Of a DNA stretch of 64,000 nucleotides, positions 18,946 to 28,400 are shown in pieces. The position numbers and the translations under genes are program-made. The notes beneath the pieces were generated by a model that made no database searches, was not told the DNA's origin, and was given only the letters and a program-made list of their open reading frames with translations. The DNA comes from Streptomyces sp. NBC_01478 (GTDB lineage: Bacteria; Actinomycetota; Actinomycetes; Streptomycetales; Streptomycetaceae), in NCBI RefSeq assembly GCF_036227225.1, contig NZ_CP109444.1, positions 4,321,501-4,385,500 of the forward strand, read 5' to 3'. How positions within the stretch are numbered: position 1 is the stretch's first letter; the number at the start of each line of letters is the position of its first letter.

Positions 18946-18993
18946 AATTGTCCCCCGTTTCGGTTGCGTGTGGCGGCGCGGCGGCCGTCTCGG

Positions 18994-19245
18994 TCAGACC
19001 CCGGCCTCGGCACCGAGCTCGGCCAGCGCGGCCGCCATCTCGCGTGCGGTGGGGTGGTCGAAGATCACGCCGATGCTCGGCTCGACGCCGAACTCCTCCG
19101 CGATCTCGGGCAGCAGCCGGATGGCCGTGATGGAGGTGCCCCCCAGGTCGAAGAAGTCCTCGTCACCGGCCACGCTGTCGAGGCCGAGGGCCTCCGCCCA
19201 CAGGGCCGCGATCTTCTTCTCCATGACATCGAGTTCGGACTGCAC
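18994..19245 (-). CDS. Free-standing peptidyl/acyl carrier protein
   Basis: An 83-residue carrier protein. FFDLGGTSITAIRL places the phosphopantetheine-bearing serine at residue 38. The surrounding helices (EKKIAALWAEALGL, IGVIFDHPTAREMAAAL) are typical of PCP/ArCP domains. It should carry the aminoacyl or acyl thioester made by the adjacent adenylation protein and present it to the condensation protein. The GTG start at 19245 follows a GGAGAA ribosome-binding site. No phosphopantetheinyl transferase is encoded nearby, so a genomic one must prime it. Confidence 0.93.
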   Translation of the reverse strand: MQSELDVMEKKIAALWAEALGLDSVAGDEDFFDLGGTSITAIRLLPEIAEEFGVEPSIGVIFDHPTAREMAAALAELGAEAGV

Positions 19246-19344
19246 TGGTGTTCTCCGTTTCTGGCACGGCGGTGCCTGTGGTGATGCCGTGCCTGTGGTG
19301 ATGGGGTGCGGGCCCGGCCCCGCAGTTGGGTGCGGGCCCGGCGG
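19246..19344. repeat. Intra-operon spacer with short direct repeats
   Basis: This 99-bp gap, the largest inside the operon, contains GTGCCTGTGGTGATG twice and GGGTGCGGGCCCGGC twice, giving GC-rich hairpin potential. It may tune mRNA stability or partial termination between the condensation and carrier genes. Confidence 0.4.
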
Positions 19345-20622
19345 CTAGTGGGCCGGGTCGGGTTCGGTGAGGGCCGTGAGGCGTCGGCCGAAGCCGTCGA
19401 CGAGTGCCGCCGCGCGCTCGTCGGTGAGCACGTCGGTGCGCGTGATCATCGACACCGAGACGGCGTCGGCGTCGTAGGAGCCGATGAGGTTGACCGGCCG
19501 GCGCGCGGACAGGTTCGCCTTCTTGCGGCTGGTCCTCGACGTCTCGATGCCGGGAAGTCGCAGTTGCCGTTCCGCCAGTTCCTTCGGCTGGAAGGCGAAC
19601 TTCACCGGATACAGGTCGTCCGCGTCGTAGCGGGCGAGGAGGTCCTCCCACTGGATGCGCGCGCTGTGGTGCCAGAGCTTGAGGCCGCTGCCGACGGAGG
19701 CGACGATCTCGTCCACCGACCGGTGGGCGCCGAGGTCCTCGCCGACGAACAGGGTCGTCGAGTAGTAGCCGAGCGCGTTCGCGGAGGCCGCCGTGGTGCG
19801 GCCCGCGTAGGCGGAGCCGAACACGGCCTCCTGGTCGCCGAGGACGTCCGCGAGGGCCTGGAGCATCGCGACCGAGGCGATGACGAACGGGGTGACCGAG
19901 TGCCTTCGGGCCGCGCCGACGACTCCGGCACTCAGCCCGGGCCAGGTGCGGCGGTGGACCGCGCCGGGGCCCTTGGGTGTCCCGGCGGCGGCGTTCAGTG
20001 CCCTGGTCTCGCGGTACCGGCGGCCGAAGAGCGTGGACCATCCGTCGAGTGCCCGGTCGTCGTGGGGTGCCTGGGCGTCGGCGTACTGCGGCGGCAGGCG
20101 GCGTGGTTTTCCACCGGTGGTGACGGCCCGGTACTCGGCGGCGAGGTCCTCGTAGAACAGCATGAACGTCCAGGCGTCGAACACCATGTGGTGTCCGCAG
20201 ACGATCAGGACGGCCTCGGCCGGGTTCAGGCGGGTCAGCCACATCCGGAGCGGGGGTTCGTCGTCCAGGCCCATGGGGCGGGTCGCCGTGTCGAGGCCGG
20301 CGGCCAGCGCCTCGTCGGCGGAGTCGAAGCCCTCTCCGGGTGCCTCGGTCCAGATCCGGTCGATCAGGCCGGCCGCGGAGCCGATGGTCCGGTATCCGTC
20401 CTGGTCGGCCGGGTACCCGGAGCGGAGCACCTCGTGCCGGTCCAGGACGCGCAGGACCGCCTGCCGGAGGGCGGCGACGTCCAGCTCGCCCTTGAGGACG
20501 AACGCCTCGACCATCAGGTAGTAGGAGTCCGTACGTCCGCCGATGAACTCGAGCATGCGACGTTGCTGGGGTGACAGGGGACGGACCGTCGCGGCCGTCG
20601 TCGGAATGTCTGTGGTGGTCAT
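19345..20622 (-). CDS. Stand-alone NRPS condensation-domain protein
   Basis: A 425-residue condensation enzyme. The N-terminal LSPQQRRMLEF matches motif C1. The active-site motif reads GHHMVFDAW (His144, His145, Asp149), so both histidines and the aspartate of HHxxxDG are kept but the glycine is alanine. AYAGRTTAASANALGYYSTTLFV corresponds to the C5 region, and YPVKFAFQP occupies the usual latch position. It should form an amide between the carrier-bound acyl group and an amine. Its ATG abuts the TAG stop of the aldo-keto reductase gene upstream, so the two are coupled. Confidence 0.88.
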   Translation of the reverse strand: MTTTDIPTTAATVRPLSPQQRRMLEFIGGRTDSYYLMVEAFVLKGELDVAALRQAVLRVLDRHEVLRSGYPADQDGYRTIGSAAGLIDRIWTEAPGEGFDSADEALAAGLDTATRPMGLDDEPPLRMWLTRLNPAEAVLIVCGHHMVFDAWTFMLFYEDLAAEYRAVTTGGKPRRLPPQYADAQAPHDDRALDGWSTLFGRRYRETRALNAAAGTPKGPGAVHRRTWPGLSAGVVGAARRHSVTPFVIASVAMLQALADVLGDQEAVFGSAYAGRTTAASANALGYYSTTLFVGEDLGAHRSVDEIVASVGSGLKLWHHSARIQWEDLLARYDADDLYPVKFAFQPKELAERQLRLPGIETSRTSRKKANLSARRPVNLIGSYDADAVSVSMITRTDVLTDERAAALVDGFGRRLTALTEPDPAH

Positions 20623-21402
20623 CTACAGGTCCTGGTCCGTGGTCGCCTCGAGGGCCGAGGCGAACGCCGCCGCGTTCGCCTCCAGGTGGCTGATGCGGGT
20701 GGTGCCGGTCAGCACGACCGCTCGCCGGAAGGCCGCCGTGTGGAAGGCGAAGGGGTTGCCGGTGCCGGCCAGTGCGCCGGACGCCATGGGCCGGTTGAGC
20801 AGGGGCAGGTGCGAGCGCTCGGCCTCGGCGAACGCGGTGGTGAAGCCGGCGTTGGCCGAGTTCGCCGGGAACTGGACGGTGTCGAAGACGGCCACGTCGA
20901 GTGCCGCGCGCAGCGCCGCCTCGGAGGAGACGCTGACTCCTACGGCGCCGACCTCTCCGGCGGTCCGCAGGCCCTCGAACCAGGCCAGGAGCTGCTCGTC
21001 GCGCAGGTCGTCGACCGTGCACTTGTGCAACTGGAGGAGGTCGACACGGCCGAGCAGCCGACGGGACCGCTCGAAGCTCTTCTCCAGGGCGCCGAGCGAA
21101 TGGTCCGGCTGCGCGCCCTCCGGGGCCGGCCAGGCCTCGCCGCACTTGGTCGCGATCACCAGTTCCTCGCGGCGGGCGGCGGGCAGGTCGCCGAGGTACT
21201 CGCCGAGCACCTCCTCGCTCCTGCCGTACGCGGCGGCCGTGTCGAAGAAGCGGATGCCCAGCTCGATCGCCCGGTCGAGGAGGGCCCGGGCCTGCTCGGC
21301 GGGGATCACGGCGGCTTCCGGGGTGGGCCACGGCCGGCCGATACCGATGAGTCCGAGCCCGAGTTCGACTCCGCGCACCCGGTGGGTCGACGTGCTGCTC
21401 AT
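20623..21402 (-). CDS. Aldo/keto reductase
   Basis: A 259-residue AKR-type (beta/alpha)8 oxidoreductase. The catalytic tetrad is visible: Asp and Tyr in FFDTAAAYGRSEEVLGEYL, Lys in VIATKCGEAW and His in LLQLHKCTVDDL. NADPH-dependent carbonyl reduction, or the reverse, is the family reaction; the substrate is unknown. The protein is shorter than the ~320-residue norm, mainly at the C-terminus. The ATG at 21402 overlaps the preceding stop (TGATG) and has GGAG 6 nt upstream; the adjoining GTG at 21405 is too close to it. It is coupled to both neighbours. Confidence 0.85.
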   Translation of the reverse strand: MSSTSTHRVRGVELGLGLIGIGRPWPTPEAAVIPAEQARALLDRAIELGIRFFDTAAAYGRSEEVLGEYLGDLPAARREELVIATKCGEAWPAPEGAQPDHSLGALEKSFERSRRLLGRVDLLQLHKCTVDDLRDEQLLAWFEGLRTAGEVGAVGVSVSSEAALRAALDVAVFDTVQFPANSANAGFTTAFAEAERSHLPLLNRPMASGALAGTGNPFAFHTAAFRRAVVLTGTTRISHLEANAAAFASALEATTDQDL

Positions 21403-22022
21403 CACTTGCTCCGCGGGTGGTAGGCGAGCTGGCGCTCGACGGTCGCCGCGGCGAAGTCGCCGAGGCCGTTCACGACGTCACCGGCCTGGAGCCGGGTGCC
21501 GCGGGCGAGGCCCGCTCCCTTGAGCACGGCGCCGCGGTGGTCGGGGTCGGGGCCGGTGAAGTCGTCGCCTCCGGCCAGTTGAACGCTCTGTGCCGCGATG
21601 GCGCCGATGATCTGGGCGCCGTCGCCGATGACGCTGGAGCCGACGATCTCGGCGCCGTTGAGCAGCCGGGCGCGGTTGCCGACCGACAGTACGGAGCCGG
21701 GCTGGTTGGCCTTGATCTGGACACCGCCGGGGCCGAGGGAACACGCGTCCCCGATGTCGATCCGCCCGCCGTTCGCGGCGATCACCAGCGTCGACGGGTA
21801 GAAGGCGTTGCCGCTGCCGATGGAAATCGTCCCGCCGTCGCACTGCACCACGACACCCGGGAAGAAGGTGTTGCCCTCACCGATCACGGCATCGCGGGCG
21901 ATCAGCGTCGAGAACGGGTCGAAGACGGTGTTCGTCCCGGCGAGGGCGGCCATCTCGGCGAGCGTCAGGAACGCGTTCCTGCGACGGTGCTCGTCCATCA
22001 GGCCGATGATCTTGTCCTGCAC
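21402..22022 (-). CDS. Left-handed beta-helix (hexapeptide repeat) protein
   Basis: A 206-residue protein with imperfect hexapeptide repeats ([LIV]-G-x4), for example VIGEGNTFFPGVVVQ, ISIGSGNAFYPSTLVI, IDIGDACSLGPGGVQI and VIGDGAQIIGAIA. These are the signature of the left-handed parallel beta-helix of acyltransferases such as GlmU and LpxA. No clear catalytic histidine motif is seen, so acyltransferase activity is inferred from fold only. The start is a GTG, 6 bp after the flavoprotein gene. Confidence 0.75.
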   Translation of the reverse strand: MQDKIIGLMDEHRRRNAFLTLAEMAALAGTNTVFDPFSTLIARDAVIGEGNTFFPGVVVQCDGGTISIGSGNAFYPSTLVIAANGGRIDIGDACSLGPGGVQIKANQPGSVLSVGNRARLLNGAEIVGSSVIGDGAQIIGAIAAQSVQLAGGDDFTGPDPDHRGAVLKGAGLARGTRLQAGDVVNGLGDFAAATVERQLAYHPRSK

Positions 22023-22028
22023 TTCCGG

Positions 22029-23165
22029 TCAGCTCCCCTGATTGGTCAACTCGTAGGTGTCGATGGGGCGGGCCGTGACACCGCCCTGGCCGAGCATTTC
22101 GAAGACGTGGCTGGCGACGACGTTGGCGCTGTAGGGGGCCTCGGTCATCTTCCCGGGCAGCACGACCACGGCGTTGTCGAGGACGGGAAGCATGCGGACG
22201 TTCAGGGACCGCACGCTGTTCTCGTGCACCGCGTAGTCGACCTTCACGCAGGCGGTCCGCCTCGCGGCGCTCAGGTCCGCCTTGGGGAAGCGCCACCGCA
22301 CGGCCTCTTCGAGCCGGTCGGCGATCACGGGGTCCACGTCGAACGTCGGCCGGTCGACGAGGGTCGCGTCCTCGTTGAACCCGATGATGCTCCAGGCCCC
22401 GTGGTTGATCATCGCGGCCTGTTGAGGGGCCACGCCGAACACCGACACGGGCGCCACCTTGGGCGCGGTCACCAGGTGGCTCCGCCAGAGCCGGACCTGC
22501 ACCGGCGGGATCTCCAGGTCCGCGCAGGCACGTTCCGTCTCGAAGCCGGCCGCGCAGACGATGAACCGGTGGGCGAGATCGAAGGCCTCGTCAGCGGTCG
22601 CGACGTGCAGAAGGTCGTCCGAGCGGCCGAGGATCCGGGCACCCAGGAGGATGCGTACGCCGCGGTTGCGCAGCTCGGCGATGAGGCTGGCGGCCAGCAT
22701 CGGGGTGTTGATCCCGAGGTCGTCGACCGCGAAGGCCGCCTCGTCCGCTCCGACGCGGACGTGCTCGGCGATGTGCCCGAACTGCGAGGCGCTCAGCCGC
22801 ACATGCCCGACCCTGGCCTCCTCCCATCTGCTCAGCGACTCCGCCAGCTTTGCTTCGGGAAGGATCGCGACGGCCTTGCCCTTCTCGGCCTCCACGCACT
22901 CGGAGAAGCGGCGCTGGATCTCCTCCCAGCCGAAGCGGCACCGCTTGGCGACGGCCGCTGCCTCACGGCGGTCGCGGACCGACAACGCGTGGTAAGTGCC
23001 GGCGTGCAGCCACCCCTCGTTCCGGCTGCTGGTTCCCGCGAGAGCGGCCGGCGCCTTCTCGACGATCGTGACCGTGTAACCGAGCCTGGAGAGTCGGTCC
23101 GCGCACATGAGTCCGGCAAATCCAGCGCCGACCACGACGACGTCGCAAAGCAGAGTTGAATTCAT
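22029..23165 (-). CDS. FAD-dependent oxidoreductase, DAO/L-2-hydroxyglutarate-oxidase-like
   Basis: A 378-residue DAO-family flavoprotein. The N-terminal dinucleotide-binding motif is VVVVGAGFAGLMCADRLSRL followed by the acidic end of beta-2 (TIVEKAP). SSRNEGWLHAGTYH resembles the active-site region of LhgO and amino-acid oxidases. C-terminal MLPVLDNAVVVLPGKMTEAPYSANVV closes the FAD site. It probably oxidises a C-N or C-O bond of an amino- or hydroxy-acid. It is the promoter-proximal gene of the minus-strand operon, with a GGGGGA ribosome-binding site, facing the ATP-grasp gene across a 427-bp intergenic region. Confidence 0.85.
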   Translation of the reverse strand: MNSTLLCDVVVVGAGFAGLMCADRLSRLGYTVTIVEKAPAALAGTSSRNEGWLHAGTYHALSVRDRREAAAVAKRCRFGWEEIQRRFSECVEAEKGKAVAILPEAKLAESLSRWEEARVGHVRLSASQFGHIAEHVRVGADEAAFAVDDLGINTPMLAASLIAELRNRGVRILLGARILGRSDDLLHVATADEAFDLAHRFIVCAAGFETERACADLEIPPVQVRLWRSHLVTAPKVAPVSVFGVAPQQAAMINHGAWSIIGFNEDATLVDRPTFDVDPVIADRLEEAVRWRFPKADLSAARRTACVKVDYAVHENSVRSLNVRMLPVLDNAVVVLPGKMTEAPYSANVVASHVFEMLGQGGVTARPIDTYELTNQGS

Positions 23166-23592
23166 GAATCCCCCATAGATTCAGGTAGGCAGAAGGAGCT
23201 GGCAAAGGCCGGCCCAGGCCCCTTCCGATCCCGACATGTCAGGCCATCAATCGCATAACTGCGTCGGACTACCGCCCCCGCGATTACCCTAAACCACAGG
23301 TGTCCCTGCGGTAAACATTGAGCAACCATACACTGACACTCCGGCAACGAACCGAAGGTGCGACCGGAGTTATATGGGTTATTTCGGCACAGGTCACGGT
23401 ATTCCCGAGGCAGACTCAAAACAGTTGCGCACAACGCTCCTCGAGTCGTAACGTCTGCCATCTGCGAGCCGCATTGGGGGCAACCCGGCCCGACGCCTGT
23501 CCGTCTCCGCATTCGTGCGCTCGACGGGGATTCAGGTAATTGTCGAGACTTCGCGCGGGCGAACTCTCTTCAAATTCAGCGCTGGGGGGCTT
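23166..23592. promoter_or_regulatory. Divergent promoter region of the biosynthetic cluster
   Basis: 427 bp between the flavoprotein and ATP-grasp start codons. It is markedly more AT-rich than the coding DNA (for example around 23280-23400). It must drive both the minus-strand operon and the plus-strand ligase, making it the natural control point. No regulator gene is in the cluster. I cannot assign confident -35/-10 elements. Confidence 0.7.
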
Positions 23593-24840
23593 ATGTCAAC
23601 GGAATCTTTCCTTCTCGTCGTGGGTACCGGTCCGAGGGAATACCGGGAACAACTGTTCCAGTCGCTCTCCGGAAGCCACATCTGGCTGCTCTCCGACCAG
23701 GAACCCACGTGGCAGCGGGAGTACATATCCGGACACACGGTGATACCCCGCCTGAATTCTGCCCAAGTGAGTTCGAACATCAATTTCCTGCTCGACGCCG
23801 TGCGGAAACTGGCCTCATCGGTCGCCGTTCGAGGCGTACTCACTTTTGAGGAGATGTTCCTCTCCGCCACCTGCCGGATCGCCGACGAGCTCGGCCTCCC
23901 GTCGCTGGGCGACGGTGTCGCCGAGAACTGCCGCGACAAGGAACGGACCCGGCACCTGCTCACGGCCGGCGGAGTCCGGCAGCCCCGCTTCGCCTTCGCC
24001 AGAACCGCGAAGGAAGCCGCCTCGATCGGTGAGGAGTTCGGCTACCCGGTGGTCCTCAAACCCCGCGGGCTGGCCGGCAGCATCGGCGTCATCATGGTCC
24101 GCTCGACGGCCGACATCGAGGACGGGTTCCATGTCGCGGCCTCGGCCGCGCGGGACGGCGCCCAACGGCACGGCGGCGGCGCGCTGGTGGAGCAGTACCT
24201 GGCCGGCCCGGAGATCGCCGTCGACTCCGTCGTGGTCGACGGACGACTGGAGCCGCTGTACATCATCAGGAAGCGCTTCGGGCCGGAGCCGTTCTTCGAG
24301 GAGACCGGCCAGACCATCAACTCCGACGACCCGCTGCTCTTCGACGCCGACCTGATCGAGATGCTGCGGACCGCTCACACGACGCTCGGCATCCGTACCG
24401 GCATGACACACACCGAGATCAGACTGACTCCGGCCGGCCCTGTGATCATCGAGGTCAACGGACGGCTCGCCGGCGACTTCGTCCCGCACCTGGCGAAACT
24501 CGCGACGGGACTGGACGGCGCGACCATCGCGGCCCGGGTGGCCTGCGGGGAACCGCCCCTCGTCGAACGGGCGGTCCGGCGCAGCGCGGCCCACCAGATC
24601 GTCTACGCCGACCAGGACGGGACGTTCAACGCGGTCACCCTCCCCAGCCCCGCCCACCACCCCAACCTCGTGGCCACCGGAACACTCCTCCCCACCGGCA
24701 CGGCCGTCGCGCTTCCCCCGCGCGGCTACATGGCCCGCCTGGGCTACGCGATCGTCACGGCGCCATCGGCAGACGAGTGCGAGGCATCTCTCGTGGCCGC
24801 GGTCGCCGACATGTCCGTCGACATCACACCATCGAGGTGA
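23593..24840 (+). CDS. ATP-grasp carboxylate-amine ligase (amino-acid ligase type)
   Basis: A 415-residue ATP-grasp enzyme. The ATP-binding part shows EFGYPVVLKPRGLAGSIGVIMV, the hinge-like ALVEQYLAGPEIAVDSVVVDG, and the metal-binding TEIRLTPAGPVIIEVNGRLAGDFV. A C-terminal LAL-like domain follows. The family joins a carboxylate to an amine through an acylphosphate, typically making dipeptides or amides. With the separate NRPS proteins it would give the cluster a second amide-forming activity. The ATG at 23593 has a GGGGGG ribosome-binding site; an upstream in-frame start at 23515 adds 26 unrelated residues. It is transcribed divergently from the operon. Confidence 0.88.
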   Translation: MSTESFLLVVGTGPREYREQLFQSLSGSHIWLLSDQEPTWQREYISGHTVIPRLNSAQVSSNINFLLDAVRKLASSVAVRGVLTFEEMFLSATCRIADELGLPSLGDGVAENCRDKERTRHLLTAGGVRQPRFAFARTAKEAASIGEEFGYPVVLKPRGLAGSIGVIMVRSTADIEDGFHVAASAARDGAQRHGGGALVEQYLAGPEIAVDSVVVDGRLEPLYIIRKRFGPEPFFEETGQTINSDDPLLFDADLIEMLRTAHTTLGIRTGMTHTEIRLTPAGPVIIEVNGRLAGDFVPHLAKLATGLDGATIAARVACGEPPLVERAVRRSAAHQIVYADQDGTFNAVTLPSPAHHPNLVATGTLLPTGTAVALPPRGYMARLGYAIVTAPSADECEASLVAAVADMSVDITPSR

Positions 24841-24866
24841 ACCGGCCGCGGCCGAGGTGAACTGGG

Positions 24867-24897
24867 CGGGCCCGGCGACGAGTTGACGCCGGGCCCG
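24867..24897 (+). terminator. Terminator after ATP-grasp gene
   Basis: A perfect 11-bp inverted repeat, CGGGCCCGGCG / CGCCGGGCCCG, with a 9-nt loop, 26 bp past the stop codon. The following ~200 bp to the next gene show nothing recognisable. Confidence 0.7.
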
Positions 24898-25097
24898 TCC
24901 GCGCACCGCCGCACCGGCGCAGTGCCGAAGGGGCTGGATCCGGTGGCCGTACGGCCGGGGCGGGCCCTGGCGCTGAGGTGCGGCGGTTCACCGGAGCCCG
25001 CTGACGGACGGTCCCCGCCATCAGGCGAGTTCGCGAAGCGACGGCGCCGTGTCCTCCACAGCTACGGACCTGTTGCCGCCCTCCCCTCGACGTCTCA

Positions 25098-25388
25098 CTA
25101 GCGGCGCGAGGCGGGCCGGTCCGGACGGGGCAGAAAGCCGTAGTGGATCATCCGCTTGCGTTCACCGATGACGCCAAGGCTGACGAGCGCGCCCATGACC
25201 AGCGAGTACAGGACGGTCGGGAGATCGATCCGCCCGATGGCCAACGCGGCCACCCCGCCGAAGAACACGGCACCGACGACGCCGAAGCGCAGCGGATGCT
25301 GAACGGCCCGCTTACGGCCTTCGGACGGGGGCAGATGCCCGCCGAAGGCTCGATCGACTGCGAAGAATATTCGTTTGATCCGGCCCAT
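25098..25388 (-). CDS. Small two-helix membrane protein behind the RHS gene
   Basis: A 96-residue protein with two hydrophobic segments (FGVVGAVFFGGVAALAIG and VLYSLVMGALVSLGVIG) and basic termini. There is no signal peptide and no recognised family. The ATG at 25388 has a GGAGAG ribosome-binding site. It is 71 bp downstream of the RHS gene on the same strand, separated by a hairpin. This is the position usually held by the immunity gene of a polymorphic toxin, so an immunity role is possible but not shown by the sequence. Confidence 0.7.
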   Translation of the reverse strand: MGRIKRIFFAVDRAFGGHLPPSEGRKRAVQHPLRFGVVGAVFFGGVAALAIGRIDLPTVLYSLVMGALVSLGVIGERKRMIHYGFLPRPDRPASRR

Positions 25389-25407
25389 TGTTCTCTCCTC
25401 GCACTAC

Positions 25408-25445
25408 ATGGCCTGGCCCGGGCCCGGAGGCCCCGGCCAGGCCAT
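25408..25445 (-). terminator. Terminator or attenuator after RHS gene
   Basis: A perfect 11-bp inverted repeat (25408-25418 and 25435-25445) with a 16-nt GC-rich loop, between the RHS stop and the small membrane protein gene. Confidence 0.6.
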
Positions 25446-25459
25446 GAGTCCCGGCCGCG

Positions 25460-28400
25460 CTAGCGACCCAGCATCATACGGAACGCGGCCCCGCTGAGCG
25501 CCGACCGGGCAGTCAGACTGGTCGCCATACCCCCGGCGCCCGCGGTGACAACGCTGGTAGCAACCGGCCAGATGGTGGCTTCCGCATACCCGCCCCAGGT
25601 CCTCTTGTCGTCAGACATTCGGTAGTTGATGGCACCTCCGATAGCGGCTGCGCCCGCCGCGCAGGCAGTGGCCGCGAGGACGCCCACACCTCCGGTCACG
25701 AAGGCGACACCAGCCGTGCAGCCGATGGTCAGGACAATGGAGACCACATCTCCGATGTGCCCCTTCACGTGATCCCATGCGGTCGACCACCAGGGCTTGT
25801 CCTCGTCCTTCTCGAAGACGTCCTTGTAGTCGTGCTGGACGGCCTTCTTGCACTGGTCGGAACTCCCCGTCGAGAGGACATAGCAGCCCGCGAACGCGTT
25901 GATCGCGCCTTTCCACTCGTCCTTCGCGTTCTGCAACCACGCGGCTGCCTCGCCCCTGCTCATGTATTGCGACCCGGAGTAACCGAGATTCTTCTTCAGC
26001 CAGTCGAAGGTCTTCTCGCTGAGTTTCTTCGACGTGTCCTGCTTCTTCCCCTTGGCGATCCACTCGTTGATCGACCCGTCGCCGACCGCTGTGCCCTTCT
26101 CCGGGTAGACCTTGCCCGAGCCGGGGTCGTAGCCCACTGACTCCTGCACGTCCTTCGGGCAGTCCGCGAGGTCGTACAGGCACGGGTCGGTGTGCGGCTC
26201 CAGGCCGGTCGGGTCGCTGTAGGCGATCGGGTTGTTCATCGAGTAGCTGTACAGGTTCATGTTCTGCGGTGTGTACGGCGTTCTCAGCGGGTCCGTGGAG
26301 ATGAACCGGCCGAGTTTCGTGTCGTACATCCGGGCGCCCAGGACGGACAACCCGGTGTCGGAGTCCTCGCTCTTGCCGAGGAAGCCGTGGTCGGTGCCGC
26401 TCGGCAGGGTTCCGCTGCGCTGGGCGCCGAAGGGCAGGTAGCGGCGGCGGGTGACGGCGTTGGTCACGGAGTCCACCGTCACCGACGTCGACGCCTGCGG
26501 GTCGGACATCACCCAGGTGACGGTCGCGCCGGTGCCCGAGGTGCGCATCGCGACCGTGCTGGCGCCGTCCGCGTAGTACCGCGTGCCGGTGAGGGTGGTG
26601 CCGGCCTTGCGGATCTCCTGGCCGCCCAGGTAGAGGACCGTGGCCGCGCCGCCCTTGCGGAGCAGCAGGTTGCCGTCCGCGTCGTAGACGTACGACGTGG
26701 CCGAGGCACCCGTGGTCTGGACGAGCTGTCCCAACTCGTTCCAGATGAGTGTGGTGCTCGCCCCCTTCACCGTCTTCGACGTCATCTGGCCGGCGTTGTC
26801 GTAGCCGTAACTGTCGGTTCCGGTCGGCGTCTTGACGGTGGAGACGGCGTGCGGACGCGTCGCGCCCGGGGTGTACGTCGACTGGTCGGCGGAGTAGCCG
26901 GGGTAGACGTAGTCGTTGACCTCGGCGCCGGTGGACTTGGTGTCGGTGACCTTCTGGAGGTTGCCGGCGCCGTCATAGGTGTAGTCGAGCTGGTACGGGT
27001 CCGTGCCGGTGGCCAGGTCGGGCGCGAACGGGCCCGTGCAGCCGCTGGTGCTCAGCGTGGTGTACGCCTTGGAGATCCGGTTCAGCTCGTCGTAGTTGAA
27101 GCACTGGTGCTGGCCGGTGGTCTTGTCGTTCAGATCGGTGATCTGGCCGCCCAGGTCGTAGGTGTAGTCGTCGTTCTGGACGGTGCCCTTGGCCGTGGTG
27201 GTCGTGGTGATGTTCTTCAGCCAGCCGGTGCCGGTGGTGTCCTCGTAGGTGTAGGCGCGCTTGGCGCTGTTGGCGGCACCCGTGACGCCGTAGGTGCGGC
27301 CGGTGAGGCGGCCGAGGGAGTCGAAGTCGGTGCCGTCGACATAGGTGGTGCCGCTGATGCTGCTGGTCACCTTGTCCTCGAGACCGGACGCGTCGTACGA
27401 CGTGGTCACCGTCTCCGCCGGCAGCCCGGCGGTAGCGGGGTAGGCGACGGTGTTGTTGTGGCCCGCGGCGTCGTAGCCGTAGGTCGCGGTGTAGGTGCCC
27501 TGCAGCCCGTTGCCGTCGGTGGGGACGGTGACCTTGCTGTCGGTCAACTGGCCGTTGGCGTCGTACTTCACGGCCTCGGTCGTGTAGGCGTAGCCGCCCG
27601 CGTACGAGGTGGAGGTGGCCGACCTGCCGATGCCGCCGGTCGCGGTGTCGTAGGTCTTGCGGGTCAGCACGGTGCTGCCCTTGGACACGGTGAGCGGCCG
27701 GTTCAGGTTGTCGTAGGCGTAGGTCAGGACGGCGTTGTTGCCGTCGGTGGTCTGCTGGACCAGGCCGTTGGCGTCGTACTGCGTCAGCCGTGTGCCGGTG
27801 TCCAGCTCGACCGACTTGGTCGTCTCGCCGAGCCAGTTGTACTCGTACGTCGAGATGTTGCCCTTGGCGTCGGTGAGCTTGGTCAGATGGCCGGAGCGGT
27901 CGTACTCGTAGCTGGTGGTGTAGGTGGACCCGCCGAACTCCACGATCTTGGAGGTCTGGCCGAAGACGTCGTTGTACACGTTCCTGCGCTCGCCGACGGC
28001 CGGCATCTCGGTGACGTAGTCGCCGTGGTAGTTGTTCAGCGTCTGCCGCTGGGCCTGGGGGTTGCCCAGCGCCATCAGCCGCGACTGGGTGGTGCGGCCC
28101 GCGTAGTCGATGAGCAGGTCGGTGTACGAGGGCAGGTTCGCCACCGTGGGCAGCACCATCCCGGAGCCGGCCGTGGAGGCGTTGTAGAACGGCGCGCTGG
28201 TGCCGGTGACGTTGCCGGAGGTGTCGTACCGGGTGGAGACGACGGTCCGGCCCGAGCCGGTCGGTGCCAGGGTCTGGGTCTCGCGGGTGCGGCCCAGGCC
28301 GTCGGTGTAGGTGTAACTGGTCATGAACGTGGAGCCGGAGAGCAGTTGCTGGGTCGTCACCTTCGGCGGGACGGTGGACACCAGGTCCGGGACGCCCTCG

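Noticed and set aside
22993..22995. A TTA (bldA-dependent) codon in the flavoprotein gene
   Set aside because: The TAA seen on the plus strand is out of frame with the minus-strand codons; the residues there are encoded by ACT TAC CAC.
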